A stretch of 64,000 nucleotides of DNA, from contig NZ_FRAU01000010.1 in the NCBI RefSeq assembly GCF_900142415.1, positions 42,548-106,547 on the forward strand. Direction: 5' to 3'. The notes below the pieces were generated by a model. That model was not told the origin of the DNA, searched no databases, and saw nothing but the letters and a program-made list of their open reading frames with translations. Positions 16,144 to 23,772 of this stretch are shown here, in pieces; within the stretch, counting starts at the first letter, position 1, and each line of letters opens with the position of its first letter. The position numbers were made by a program, and so were the translations under genes. The DNA is from Rhodothermus profundi (GTDB lineage Bacteria > Bacteroidota > Rhodothermia > Rhodothermales > Rhodothermaceae).

Positions 16144-16644
16144 TTAGATTTCCAGGGTTCGCCTGATAATTTCTTTGGCGGCCTGAATGGTGGAGAGGTT
16201 GGCTTCATAGATCCGGTTGGCCGAGATCAGGTGCGCCATTTCCTCCACCACATTCACGTCGGGGTAGGCCACATATCCGTTGGCATCGGCATGGGGGTGG
16301 GTGGGGTCATATTCGTAGCGCAGGCGCAGCGTCTCGGTGATGGTTGTTTCAGGACCCAGTTCAGCTTCTGGCAGGCGGGTAAGGAGCGAAGGTGAGGCGC
16401 TGTGGCGAGGGTCCAGCGTGCGTGGTGCGGTGCGTAGCTGGCTGAGCAATTCGTAAAAACGTCGGGTGCGGGCCTGTGGGCTGGTATGGACCGCCCGCTT
16501 GATGGCGTACGGAGTTCCCTCCTCGGTTCGGGTAGTGGCCGCATTGGCAATGTTTTCGGTGGCCGCGCTCATGGCCATGCGTTGGGCTTCCAGGCCCCGA
16601 GCGGCTGTTCGGAAAAACGAGAAGATGCGCGTAGGCAGTGGCAT
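16144..16644 (-). CDS. flgC: FlgC proximal rod protein
   Basis: FlgC is part of the proximal rod. The 166 residues show the rod N-terminus (AMSAATENIANAATTRT) and the C-terminal signature YPDVNVVEEMAHLISANRIYEANLSTIQAAKEI. The usual 'GYV..PNV' rod motif reads GYVAYPDVNV. The protein is slightly longer than the roughly 135 residues of enterobacterial FlgC through its middle loop. It follows flgB by 18 bases. Confidence 0.93.
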   Translation of the reverse strand: MPLPTRIFSFFRTAARGLEAQRMAMSAATENIANAATTRTEEGTPYAIKRAVHTSPQARTRRFYELLSQLRTAPRTLDPRHSASPSLLTRLPEAELGPETTITETLRLRYEYDPTHPHADANGYVAYPDVNVVEEMAHLISANRIYEANLSTIQAAKEIIRRTLEI

Positions 16645-16662
16645 GGCAGGTAGCGCGGTTTA

Positions 16663-17001
16663 TTAACCGGTGCGGCCAGTGATAGCGGTACGCATCAGAT
16701 CAAAGTGTTCCCGCAGGGCACGCGTGGCAAGCTGCGTGCGCATCTGTGTGTCGGCTAGCTCCATGAGTTCATCTTCCAGGATCGGAGGACCGTTTTCGAC
16801 TTTCATGCGCGGTTCGACTTCTTCCGGGTGGCGCAGTCCGGGCACGCGATGACGCGCCGCTTGCAGCGCTTCTTCAAAGGAAACGCTCAGCCGCTGATAC
16901 CCCGGGGTGTCTAGGTTGGCAATGTTGGCCGCCAACGCCTTCAGGCGCCAGGTATAGGCCTGCATGGCGTGGCGCAACAACTGAAGCTTGGCCGGTTCCA
17001 T
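16663..17001 (-). CDS. flgB: FlgB proximal rod protein
   Basis: FlgB is a proximal rod subunit and the first gene of the long flagellar operon. From the ATG at 17001 it has 112 residues, normal for FlgB; the longer reading upstream crosses the promoter. The N-terminus has LAANIANLDTPGYQRLSVSFEEAL, the typical FlgB rod motif. An AAAGGA lies 12-17 bases upstream of the start. The sigma-54-like promoter is 44-59 bases upstream. Confidence 0.92.
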   Translation of the reverse strand: MEPAKLQLLRHAMQAYTWRLKALAANIANLDTPGYQRLSVSFEEALQAARHRVPGLRHPEEVEPRMKVENGPPILEDELMELADTQMRTQLATRALREHFDLMRTAITGRTG

Positions 17002-17044
17002 AATTACATCGATCCTTTCCCAAACGGGACGCGGCCTGTATAAA

Positions 17045-17060
17045 ATCAACCACTGTGCCA
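17045..17060 (-). promoter_or_regulatory. Sigma-54 (RpoN) promoter of the flgB operon
   Basis: On the minus strand: TGGCAC, five bases, then TTGAT. The consensus is TGGCAC-N5-TTGCW, so the -24 box is perfect, the spacing is exact, and one base of the -12 box deviates (A for C). The predicted start site is near 17034, in the flgB leader. The divergent gene pair next door encodes a regulator with the sigma-54-contacting GAFTGA motif, which supports this call. Confidence 0.75.
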
Positions 17061-17329
17061 GCACAGGCGCGGGCTTAAGAAAGCGGGCAGGGGGTCGATA
17101 TGCCCAGATTAGGCCTGCATGCTGCCGGTATAAATTTTAAAGACATGGTAAAGGGAGGGGAAAAACTTGCCGCCCGTGTTCTGGAAAAGAGCGCAGGTGG
17201 CAGAAAGGCGCGCCGGCATATGATTTGTCCTGTGCTCGGGGCGACTGACGTTGCTGGAAAAATGAGGGCAGAGGTGACCGGTCGGTGCACGGCCGGGAAG
17301 GTAACAACCTGAAGTTGCCCGCATTGCTT
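17061..17329. other. Intergenic region between flgB promoter and fleS-like gene
   Basis: No gene that I can support. The left edge is the flgB sigma-54 promoter. A TATAAA (17129-17134, plus strand) could be a -10 box for the two-component genes, but no good -35 lies 17 bases upstream. Enhancer sites for the FleR-like activator would be expected somewhere near here; I cannot identify a repeated motif. Confidence 0.4.
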
Positions 17330-18040
17330 ATGGCTTCTCTGACGGAAAGGACGGCGAAGGCGCAGGATGGCCACGATGCGCTTTTGGCAAACCTGGCCCA
17401 GGTGTTGGCTCATCGGCTGCGCGGTTTGATAACCAGCATTGAGGGGTTTACGGACCTGCTGGCCGATACCCTGGTGACGCCTGAACAGCGCGAGCTGGTT
17501 TTGCGCGTCTTTGAGAGCACGGCATCCATTGAGCGCATTCTGTCCGAGCTGCAATGGTACAGTCGGCCGTTGCAGCCAATGCCCGGGCGGCGTCCACTGC
17601 GCACGCTTTTGCAGGAATTGCTGGTTATGCTGGAAGAGAGTGAAGCGGCCCGTGTGGCGCTTGATCTGCGTCTATCGGGACGGTATCAGGTGCGAGCAGA
17701 TGCCATGTTGCTCCGGCAGGCTCTCTTTATGCTGTTGAAGAATGCCCTGGAGGCCACCGGACCGGCAGGCGTCGTGCAGTTGCGGGTGTTGGATGAGCCG
17801 CGTTCGATTCGCTTTGAGGTCTGGAATGAGGGGTGGATGTCGCCCGAGGTGGCGGAACAAATCTTTGTGCCCTTTTTCACCACCAAAGCGCAGAATCTGG
17901 GAATCGGGCTGCCTATTGCCCGGCGCATTGCGGAGGCGCATGGCGGTACGGTCTATCTGGCCGCCAACGATCCAGACAGTGGCATCTGCATGGCACTCAT
18001 TCTCCCCCAGGATGATGAGCAGATGCGCTCCTTGGCTTAG
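17330..18040 (+). CDS. FleS/FlrB-type sensor histidine kinase (soluble)
   Basis: A cytoplasmic histidine kinase of 236 residues from the ATG at 17330; a GTG at 17285 would add 15 residues. The phospho-accepting His lies at about residue 28 (LAHRLRGLITSIEGF). The ATPase domain has the N-box LLKNALEA, a variant G1 box (WNEGWMSPEV rather than DxGxG), PFFTTK and the G2 region GIGLPIARRIAEAHGG. There is no PAS or membrane segment. Followed after 69 bases by a sigma-54 activator, it is the expected kinase of that regulator. By family, FleS/FlrB kinases switch on middle flagellar genes. Confidence 0.85.
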   Translation: MASLTERTAKAQDGHDALLANLAQVLAHRLRGLITSIEGFTDLLADTLVTPEQRELVLRVFESTASIERILSELQWYSRPLQPMPGRRPLRTLLQELLVMLEESEAARVALDLRLSGRYQVRADAMLLRQALFMLLKNALEATGPAGVVQLRVLDEPRSIRFEVWNEGWMSPEVAEQIFVPFFTTKAQNLGIGLPIARRIAEAHGGTVYLAANDPDSGICMALILPQDDEQMRSLA

Positions 18041-18109
18041 AATCTTGGGAGCCTTATCTTTCGTTAACCGACGACAAAAAAGCTCACCCACCTAACGGTT
18101 GTGCCCACC

Positions 18110-19525
18110 ATGGCGGCGCCACAGCGCGAAGTTCCCCACATTCTGCTGGTTGACGACGAACATCTACTGCATACGCTCTTTGAGCGGCTGTTTACGCGGC
18201 ATGGCCTGCGCTTGACCAGTTGCTACAATGCCCTGCAGGCCCTGGAGGTATTGAAAAAAGAGGCCAGTTCGTTCGATCTGGTGATCACTGATTTTAAAAT
18301 GCCGGATATGGACGGGCTGGAACTGCTTGCCTATATCCGGCAGGAGCATCCCGACCTGCAGGTAATCATGATTACGGCGCATGCCAATGTGCAGCATGCC
18401 GTGCGGGCCATGCAGAACGGAGCTATTGATTACATCCCCAAGCCCTTCTCTACCGAAGAGCTGGTCGAACGCGTGCAGGCGGCACTGGCCCGCCGTCGCG
18501 AGCAGCAAGAAGTAACGGCGCGGCGATCAGCGCGCTCGTCGCGGCGCCGCACGAAGCCGACTATCGAATACGTGGGAGCGCATCCTACGATTCAGCGGCT
18601 AAAGGCAATGCTACCGCGCGTAGCTGCCAACAGAGCGCCTGTCTTCATCCAGGGAGAAAGCGGTACCGGCAAAGAGATTCTGGCCCGTCTGATTCATCAG
18701 ATGAGCGACCGGGCAAGCGGCCCTTTTGTGGCGATCAACTGTGCCAATCTGCCGCGCGAGCTGGTGGAGAGCCACCTGTTTGGCCATCGCAAGGGGGCGT
18801 TTACCGGCGCTATCGAAGATATGACCGGTGCTTTTGAACGGGCCGATGGGGGGACGCTTTTGCTGGACGAGATCACCGAGGTTGACCTGGCTATTCAGGC
18901 CAAGTTGCTACGCGTGCTTCAGGAGCAGGAAATTCAGAAGGTGGGATCGACGGAGGCGCGAAAAATTGACGTGCGTGTCATTGCCACCAGCAACCGGAAC
19001 TTGAGTGAGGCCATTGCGAAGGGACAGTTTCGGGAGGATCTGTATCACCGGTTGAGCGTGTTCCCATTGAGCGTTCCGCCGCTTCGGGAGCGCATGTCGG
19101 ACGTCCCCCTGCTGGTGGATCATTTCATTAAGAAGTACTGCGAGCTGTACGGCTTGCCGCTCAAGCAGGTAGCGCCGGCGCTGATGGATCGCTTCATGCA
19201 GTACCACTGGCCGGGTAACGTGCGCCAGTTGGAAAACTACGTGCAGCGCGGCGTCCTGCTGTCGGCCGACCGAACGGTGATTGAGGTGGAGGATGTCTTT
19301 AATGATTTCTTTGCCGACGCCGAGCCGGCGCGACAGGATGCGCAAGAAAAAGAAGATCTCCTTTCGCGCGTGCAGACCATTGAGGAAATGGAACGGGAAA
19401 TGATTCTGCGCGCGCTCAAGGAGACCAATAATAACCAGCAGTTGGCAGCTCAGAAGCTGGGCATTAGCGCCCGCACCATCCGAAATAAGCTCAAGCGCTA
19501 TCGGGAGCAGGGCTTGATTTCGTAA
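18110..19525 (+). CDS. FleR/FlrC-type sigma-54-dependent response regulator
   Basis: An NtrC-family activator of 471 residues from the ATG at 18110 (a GTG at 18101 is the alternative). The receiver domain has D15/D16, phospho-acceptor D61 and K111. The AAA+ domain has Walker A GESGTGKE (182-189), the sigma-54-contacting GAFTGA (229-234), and Walker B TLLLDEI. The C-terminal Fis-type helix-turn-helix is NNQQLAAQKLGISARTIRNK. Its position divergent from a sigma-54-like flgB promoter indicates that it controls the hook and basal-body operon; that target is inference. Confidence 0.92.
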   Translation: MAAPQREVPHILLVDDEHLLHTLFERLFTRHGLRLTSCYNALQALEVLKKEASSFDLVITDFKMPDMDGLELLAYIRQEHPDLQVIMITAHANVQHAVRAMQNGAIDYIPKPFSTEELVERVQAALARRREQQEVTARRSARSSRRRTKPTIEYVGAHPTIQRLKAMLPRVAANRAPVFIQGESGTGKEILARLIHQMSDRASGPFVAINCANLPRELVESHLFGHRKGAFTGAIEDMTGAFERADGGTLLLDEITEVDLAIQAKLLRVLQEQEIQKVGSTEARKIDVRVIATSNRNLSEAIAKGQFREDLYHRLSVFPLSVPPLRERMSDVPLLVDHFIKKYCELYGLPLKQVAPALMDRFMQYHWPGNVRQLENYVQRGVLLSADRTVIEVEDVFNDFFADAEPARQDAQEKEDLLSRVQTIEEMEREMILRALKETNNNQQLAAQKLGISARTIRNKLKRYREQGLIS

Positions 19526-19530
19526 GCCCT
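19509..19530. other. Stem-loop between convergent gene ends
   Basis: A perfect 7-bp stem (AGGGCTT and AAGCCCT, 8-base loop) spans the fleR-like stop codon and lies 1 base before the flgM stop codon. It sits where a bidirectional terminator is expected, but there is no T tract on either strand. Confidence 0.35.
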
Positions 19531-19531
19531 G

Positions 19532-19894
19532 TTACTGCTGCGGCAGGCTTTCTGCCAGCATTTCTTCCACGATGCGCTCCGCAATTTCTTTAATGATGGC
19601 CGGCTGCTGGTAGTAGCCCGACTGTAAGTGGCGGAGGATAGCGGCGACGCGCTCCGGACTGATGGAGGGGACGCTACGGAGTGCCTGGCGGGCAAACTCA
19701 AGCTCCGGTGTTTCTTCTGCCTGTTGGGCTGCAGTGCGGGCTGCCTCCGAGAGGTCAACGCGATCTTCCGCAGGCGCCTTCTCGGATGGCGTGGCTTCTG
19801 CCCGCTTGCCTACCTCGCGCGCGCCGCTCAGCGCATCGCGCTGCAGAGGATCAAGTCGTTGAGCTCCGCCCCCCTGAATATCCCGAACATCCAT
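19532..19894 (-). CDS. flgM: FlgM anti-sigma-28 factor
   Basis: FlgM holds sigma-28 inactive until the hook is finished and FlgM is exported. The 120 residues from the ATG at 19894 (AAGGG upstream) have a disordered N-terminus with the family segment DRVDLSEAAR and a C-terminal sigma-binding part: SPERVAAILRHLQSGYY then IIKEIAERIVEEML. A GTG at 19930 would extend it into the promoter. Last of the fliS-fliD-fliT-like series, it also has its own sigma-28-like promoter. Confidence 0.9.
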   Translation of the reverse strand: MDVRDIQGGGAQRLDPLQRDALSGAREVGKRAEATPSEKAPAEDRVDLSEAARTAAQQAEETPELEFARQALRSVPSISPERVAAILRHLQSGYYQQPAIIKEIAERIVEEMLAESLPQQ

Positions 19895-19936
19895 GGTTTC
19901 CCTTATCCATTTACCATCAAACCCCTCCACTCTAAA

Positions 19937-19963
19937 ATATCGGCGAGTCGCCTGAAAAGTTAA
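19937..19963 (-). promoter_or_regulatory. Sigma-28 (FliA) promoter of flgM
   Basis: On the minus strand: TTAA, 15 bases, then GCCGATAT; the extended -35 is TTAACTTT against consensus TAAAGTTT. The -10 matches at seven of eight positions. It fills the gap between the fliT/flgN-like gene and flgM, so flgM can be transcribed apart from fliS-fliD. Confidence 0.7.
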
Positions 19964-19973
19964 GTGTTATACG

Positions 19974-20330
19974 CTACCCTTGCAAACCTGCCCGTAAGAC
20001 GCTGCGTCTGGGCGGGGTTTCGTCCTGATAGGACTGGCGCGCTTGCTTGTATTGTTCCAGCGCTACCAGGGAGCGCGTTAACTGTCGTTCCGTTTCGGCC
20101 ATCAGCTCCTGAAGCCGGCGATGCTGGGCGGTTAGCGCTACGCGAAGCACTTCCCATTCTGGATCGAAGTCGCTAGGTGGTTCATGCTGGCGCAACTGAT
20201 CAATGAGCGTGCCGCGTTGCTTGACCAGCTCATGGAGTTGCTCAAATGCCTGGTTGATCAGGGTTCTTTCAATGGCTTCGCCCAGATCTAAGATCTCGCG
20301 AAGCAACGACAGGGTGTCTGGTGCAGACAT
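19974..20330 (-). CDS. FliT/FlgN-type flagellar export chaperone
   Basis: A 118-residue all-helical, heptad-rich protein: SLLREILDLGEAIERTL, then ELVKQRGTLIDQLRQ, a central helix, and ALEQYKQARQSYQ near the end. Position directly after fliS-fliD favours a FliT-like chaperone of the cap protein; the sequence alone also allows FlgN. It starts 55 bases after fliD and ends before the flgM promoter. Confidence 0.65.
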   Translation of the reverse strand: MSAPDTLSLLREILDLGEAIERTLINQAFEQLHELVKQRGTLIDQLRQHEPPSDFDPEWEVLRVALTAQHRRLQELMAETERQLTRSLVALEQYKQARQSYQDETPPRRSVLRAGLQG

Positions 20331-20385
20331 GGCGCTCCTCGTTGAGTTGGTTTAGGCATTTGCGTTTAGTACGGCTCAGATTCGC

Positions 20386-21888
20386 CTAAAAAAACGTGCC
20401 ACCTCCGAAAAGAAAGCCGCTGAGGAATTGCTGCTGGCCCTGGAAGAGGGCAATCGTTTCCTGCACGCGGGCAAACTGTGCCCGAAGTTGCTCCTCGCGC
20501 CGGGCCAACTGTTCCTCAAAGGCAGCAATGCGATCGTTGAGACGACGGATGCGCGTTTCGATGGAGTCCTGCCGCTGATCAATAATGCCGCCGGTCGCTA
20601 CAAAAGCTTCCAGGCGCGTGAGCAAACGGGTTGCAATGCCGTCATTGCCGGAGAACAGGCTTTCTACGGCCTGGGGATTGCGCCGAACGGCCTGCAGCAG
20701 CGCATCTTCGTCGGTCAGGGAGAGGGTCCCGTCGTCGTTAATGGTAATGCCCAGATCAGTAATGTAATGAGGGCCTTCGGTCGGTTGGCCGCTTACTTTT
20801 CGGACCACTTCGTTACGGAGCGTAAACCGAAGGCCGGAGAATACCGGATCACCTGCAAAATCTCCCCGCGTTTCCGTTACTCCGTCGATGTTGCTTTTGC
20901 CTGTGATGTAGGTAAGCACATCGTTGTACTTCTGAATAAAATCCTCGATCTGGGCTTTGATATGCTCAATGTCAGGAGCGACAGTAAACTCGGCGGGTGC
21001 TGTGCTAACCTGTTTGAATTCCAGGGTAATCCCGGTCAGCGCGTCTGTTACTCGGTTGGCATCGCGGTAGAGCGTGAGGCCGTCGAGCACAAACTGGCTG
21101 TTAAGAGCCGAGTCGGTTTCGCTGGTGCCTACGAACGTTACCTGGCCGCCGCCGGTGCCGGTGGCCAGCGCATTGTTGTTAAGTTCCAGGGCGGCCAGCA
21201 GACCGGCTGCCGAGTCTACGAACTCCAGCCGGTAGGTGAACCCTGTTTTGCCACTGCGGAGCGAAAGACGGGCTGTGCTGCTGGTTTCGTTGATAACCGA
21301 CGCATAGGCCCGCTCGTCCGATTTGATCGTGCCGGCGTCGACGGCTGCCTGAAAGGCGTTATTGATAGCTGTGGCAATTTCCTTCAGGATGGCCTCGTCC
21401 GTTGTTCCTGTCGGATTGACCGTAACCTGAATATCGACCCGGTTGTTGGGATTCGTGTCGGTGGGACTGGCAACGCGAATGGTGAACGTCTGGGCGCCAT
21501 TGGTATCAAAGAAACTGCGCAGGGTTGATCCGCTGCTGGTGTACTGCTTGGAAATGCGGGTGTCGGCCGAGGCCAGGCGCTTGACTTCCAGCGTATGTGT
21601 GCCGAGTGCGGCCTGATCGCTGGCTGTCACCGTAAACTCGGTGGCCGACGTGGTGGCACTTTTGCCCTGAAACGGACGCGCCAGCGGATCGGTCAGGGTT
21701 TTCAGCAGGCTGTGCAATGCCGAAAGCTTGCTGTCGAAGTCGTTCATGACCCCTTTGAGCCGTTCCTGCTCGGCTTTTTTCGCCTGCAGGTCCAGCTTGG
21801 GCTGGCTTTCAATGGCCAGGATCGCACTGATCAGTTGCTCGTAGGGGTCGTTGGCGCGGTAGACAGACAGCAGCGGATTGACAGCCAT
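20386..21888 (-). CDS. fliD: FliD filament cap protein
   Basis: FliD caps the filament tip and directs flagellin insertion. The 500 residues show a FliD N-terminal domain (ILAIESQPKLDLQAKKAEQERL followed by the LTDPLARPFQGKSA segment) and a C-terminal domain with YNDVLTYITGKSNIDG, ITINDDGTLSLTDEDAL and a final coiled coil (RIRRLNDRIAAFEEQLARREEQLRAQFA). No signal peptide, as expected for an export substrate of the flagellar system. It follows fliS by 33 bases. Confidence 0.93.
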   Translation of the reverse strand: MAVNPLLSVYRANDPYEQLISAILAIESQPKLDLQAKKAEQERLKGVMNDFDSKLSALHSLLKTLTDPLARPFQGKSATTSATEFTVTASDQAALGTHTLEVKRLASADTRISKQYTSSGSTLRSFFDTNGAQTFTIRVASPTDTNPNNRVDIQVTVNPTGTTDEAILKEIATAINNAFQAAVDAGTIKSDERAYASVINETSSTARLSLRSGKTGFTYRLEFVDSAAGLLAALELNNNALATGTGGGQVTFVGTSETDSALNSQFVLDGLTLYRDANRVTDALTGITLEFKQVSTAPAEFTVAPDIEHIKAQIEDFIQKYNDVLTYITGKSNIDGVTETRGDFAGDPVFSGLRFTLRNEVVRKVSGQPTEGPHYITDLGITINDDGTLSLTDEDALLQAVRRNPQAVESLFSGNDGIATRLLTRLEAFVATGGIIDQRQDSIETRIRRLNDRIAAFEEQLARREEQLRAQFARVQETIALFQGQQQFLSGFLFGGGTFF

Positions 21889-21921
21889 GGCGCTTTATGT
21901 GGGTTAACCCTCAGGGAATGT

Positions 21922-22242
21922 TCAGGCAGCGCGGGCCATGACGACGCCCTCGTACCAGGCTTCTCGCAGTCCTTCTAGGATGCGTTGCACGACGCTCAAG
22001 TCGCCGATGGCGCTTTCGCGCAGGCAGAACTCGTAGAGGGCATAGAGCCGCTCGGCCAGTTCGCCGCCGGCTTCAAAGTTGAGGGCTGAAATCAGTTCGA
22101 CGAGGACAGCCCGCACTTTGGCGCGGTCGCCGCGTTTGCAGGCGGCAATGCCCAGGTCGTACAGCTTGAGAATCAACTGAGCCGGGGAGGCGCTAAGGAC
22201 GGCCTGCTCCTGATACTGACGCATGTAATGCAGCGTGCTCAT
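21922..22242 (-). CDS. fliS: FliS flagellin export chaperone
   Basis: FliS binds flagellin and keeps it unfolded before export. The 106-residue helical protein has the family opening YMRQYQEQAVLSASPAQLILKLYDLGI and the ALNFEAGGELAERLYALYEF segment, with the C-terminal helix VQRILEGLREAW. It is first in its operon, 114 bases downstream of the sigma-28-like promoter. Confidence 0.93.
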   Translation of the reverse strand: MSTLHYMRQYQEQAVLSASPAQLILKLYDLGIAACKRGDRAKVRAVLVELISALNFEAGGELAERLYALYEFCLRESAIGDLSVVQRILEGLREAWYEGVVMARAA

Positions 22243-22356
22243 GGCTGATTGTGGATTATGTGGTTCGACAAACTGCCGCAGGGTCGAGGAAGGTTTTTCC
22301 CCTTTCCGGGCAGGTTTTCCGGTGCAGAAGCAGCGGCCGCCTTGCTTCTGCTGAAA

Positions 22357-22383
22357 GTATCGGCGGAAAAGCGGACAGCTTTA
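22357..22383 (-). promoter_or_regulatory. Sigma-28 (FliA) promoter of fliS-fliD
   Basis: On the minus strand: TAAA, 15 bases, then GCCGATAC, matching the consensus TAAA-N15-GCCGATAA in all but the last base. It is the best sigma-28 site in the window. It lies between fliS and the divergent glycosyltransferase gene. Confidence 0.85.
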
Positions 22384-22454
22384 GGGAAAGAAGGTTATGG
22401 CATGCTTTCTTCTAGCGTTATGCGCAGTTGGCTGTAGACGTTGAAGTGCCCACC

Positions 22455-23633
22455 ATGAAGCATTCCACCAGTGCGCAGCCGCTGCTGTCGCTTTGCATGA
22501 TCGTCAAAAACGAGGCCGAGTACCTGGAGACTTGCCTGAAGCTAGCGCGCCCGCATGTGGACGAAATCGTCGTTATCGATACAGGCTCAACCGACGGATC
22601 GCAGGACATCGCCCGGCGATATGCGGACGTGTTTGAGGAGATTGAATGGCCTAACTCATTTGCCGCAGCGCGTAATTACAGTCTGGACCGTGCCTCCGGC
22701 AAGTACATTTTAATCCTGGACGGCGACGAATACATTGCAGATCCTCAGGGGTGGCAGCTCATCCGCTCGGTGCTGACCCAGCGACATGTCGCCACGCTAC
22801 GGTTGAAACTACGCAACCTGCTGCCGCCGGGTCTTTTGGAGGCAGATGTTATTTACCAGGAACGAGTTTTTCCTAATGATCCATTGTTGAGATATGAGCG
22901 GAAGATACATAATCAGATTGTTGACCGAATTAAAGAGTATCGTCAATTGAAGGGGGGAGATGTCATTGATCTTCCTGTAGAAATTATTCACTTTGGCTAT
23001 GCACATAGCGAAGAAAAGACAAGAAAGAAATATATTCCAAGAATACCTCTGCTTGAAGCAGAATACAGGGAGGCAGACAATGAAGCAATGAAGTATTACT
23101 ATGCTTTTCAGTTGGGTGTAACGTTCTATGTGCTCAAAGAATATGAAAAAGCTCTAGATTATTTTTCTTGTATCGATTATGAAGTGATGAATCAGATGAA
23201 TGAGTGGAATGCTTTCTATGCCCAATTGCTTGCGGCACAGACTGCTTTAAAACTCAGAAAAATAGATACAGCTTTACAGTTCTGTGATCGTCTGGTGGGT
23301 TATAAGTTTCGCGAAGCTATCGTCTATTATGTAACAGGAATGGCATTACTGTTAAAGGGACAGATAAGAGAGGGCCTATGTTTTCTTGTGGAGGCTTTCG
23401 AAATGGGAAGAAATGAGAAAGAACAGATGAGATTTGTTATAAATGAGCGAAAAGTTGTGGAGCGAATTATAAGTATATTTAAAACGATAGGATGGAATAG
23501 GATGGCGGAAAAGATTGAACAATTGGGATATACTTCCTTTGAAAAGATGGGAGAATTACTTAAATACATTCAGCAACGGATGCTTCTAGCAATGGCGTCT
23601 TCAAAAAGTGAAGCGGCAACTCCTTCGGACTGA
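22455..23633 (+). CDS. Family 2 glycosyltransferase next to flagellin
   Basis: A cytoplasmic GT-A glycosyltransferase of 392 residues from the ATG at 22455 (a TTG nine codons earlier is weaker). The catalytic domain shows LSLCMIVKNEAEYLETCL, VVIDTGSTDGSQDIA and the metal-binding DGD at 89-91. The second half is helical, with TPR-like repeats. The first 380 bases have normal composition (36 G+C in the 60-base line at 22501), while 22840-23600 is AT-rich (25, 25 and 20 G+C of 60 in the lines at 22921, 23041 and 23461). Its place between fliS and flagellin suggests flagellin glycosylation; this is inference. Its stop codon lies inside the flagellin terminator. Confidence 0.85.
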   Translation: MKHSTSAQPLLSLCMIVKNEAEYLETCLKLARPHVDEIVVIDTGSTDGSQDIARRYADVFEEIEWPNSFAAARNYSLDRASGKYILILDGDEYIADPQGWQLIRSVLTQRHVATLRLKLRNLLPPGLLEADVIYQERVFPNDPLLRYERKIHNQIVDRIKEYRQLKGGDVIDLPVEIIHFGYAHSEEKTRKKYIPRIPLLEAEYREADNEAMKYYYAFQLGVTFYVLKEYEKALDYFSCIDYEVMNQMNEWNAFYAQLLAAQTALKLRKIDTALQFCDRLVGYKFREAIVYYVTGMALLLKGQIREGLCFLVEAFEMGRNEKEQMRFVINERKVVERIISIFKTIGWNRMAEKIEQLGYTSFEKMGELLKYIQQRMLLAMASSKSEAATPSD

Positions 23634-23650
23634 AAGAGCTGCCGCTTCAC
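23603..23650 (-). terminator. Intrinsic terminator of flagellin
   Basis: An 11-bp perfect stem (23640-23650 with 23608-23618, TGCCGCTTCAC and its complement), 21-base loop, followed on the minus strand by TTTTT (23603-23607). It lies 122 bases after the flagellin stop and overlaps the last codons and stop of the convergent glycosyltransferase gene. Confidence 0.85.
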
Positions 23651-23772
23651 GTTGCATTCGGGCACCGGGCGTCTGCCTGAACCGTCCTGCCCGGAGACCG
23701 AAGTCAAAACATCGCATGTGGTGGCCAGCCAAGTGGCTGGCGGGAGAACGGTCAGGCGCTATGCGGAGTGAA

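Noticed and set aside
19509-19530. Strong terminator between fleR-like gene and flgM
   Set aside because: The stem is perfect but no T tract follows on either strand, so I list it only as a stem-loop.
20428-21528. A 366-codon plus-strand open frame
   Set aside because: It is antisense to fliD, which has both family domains and a promoter.
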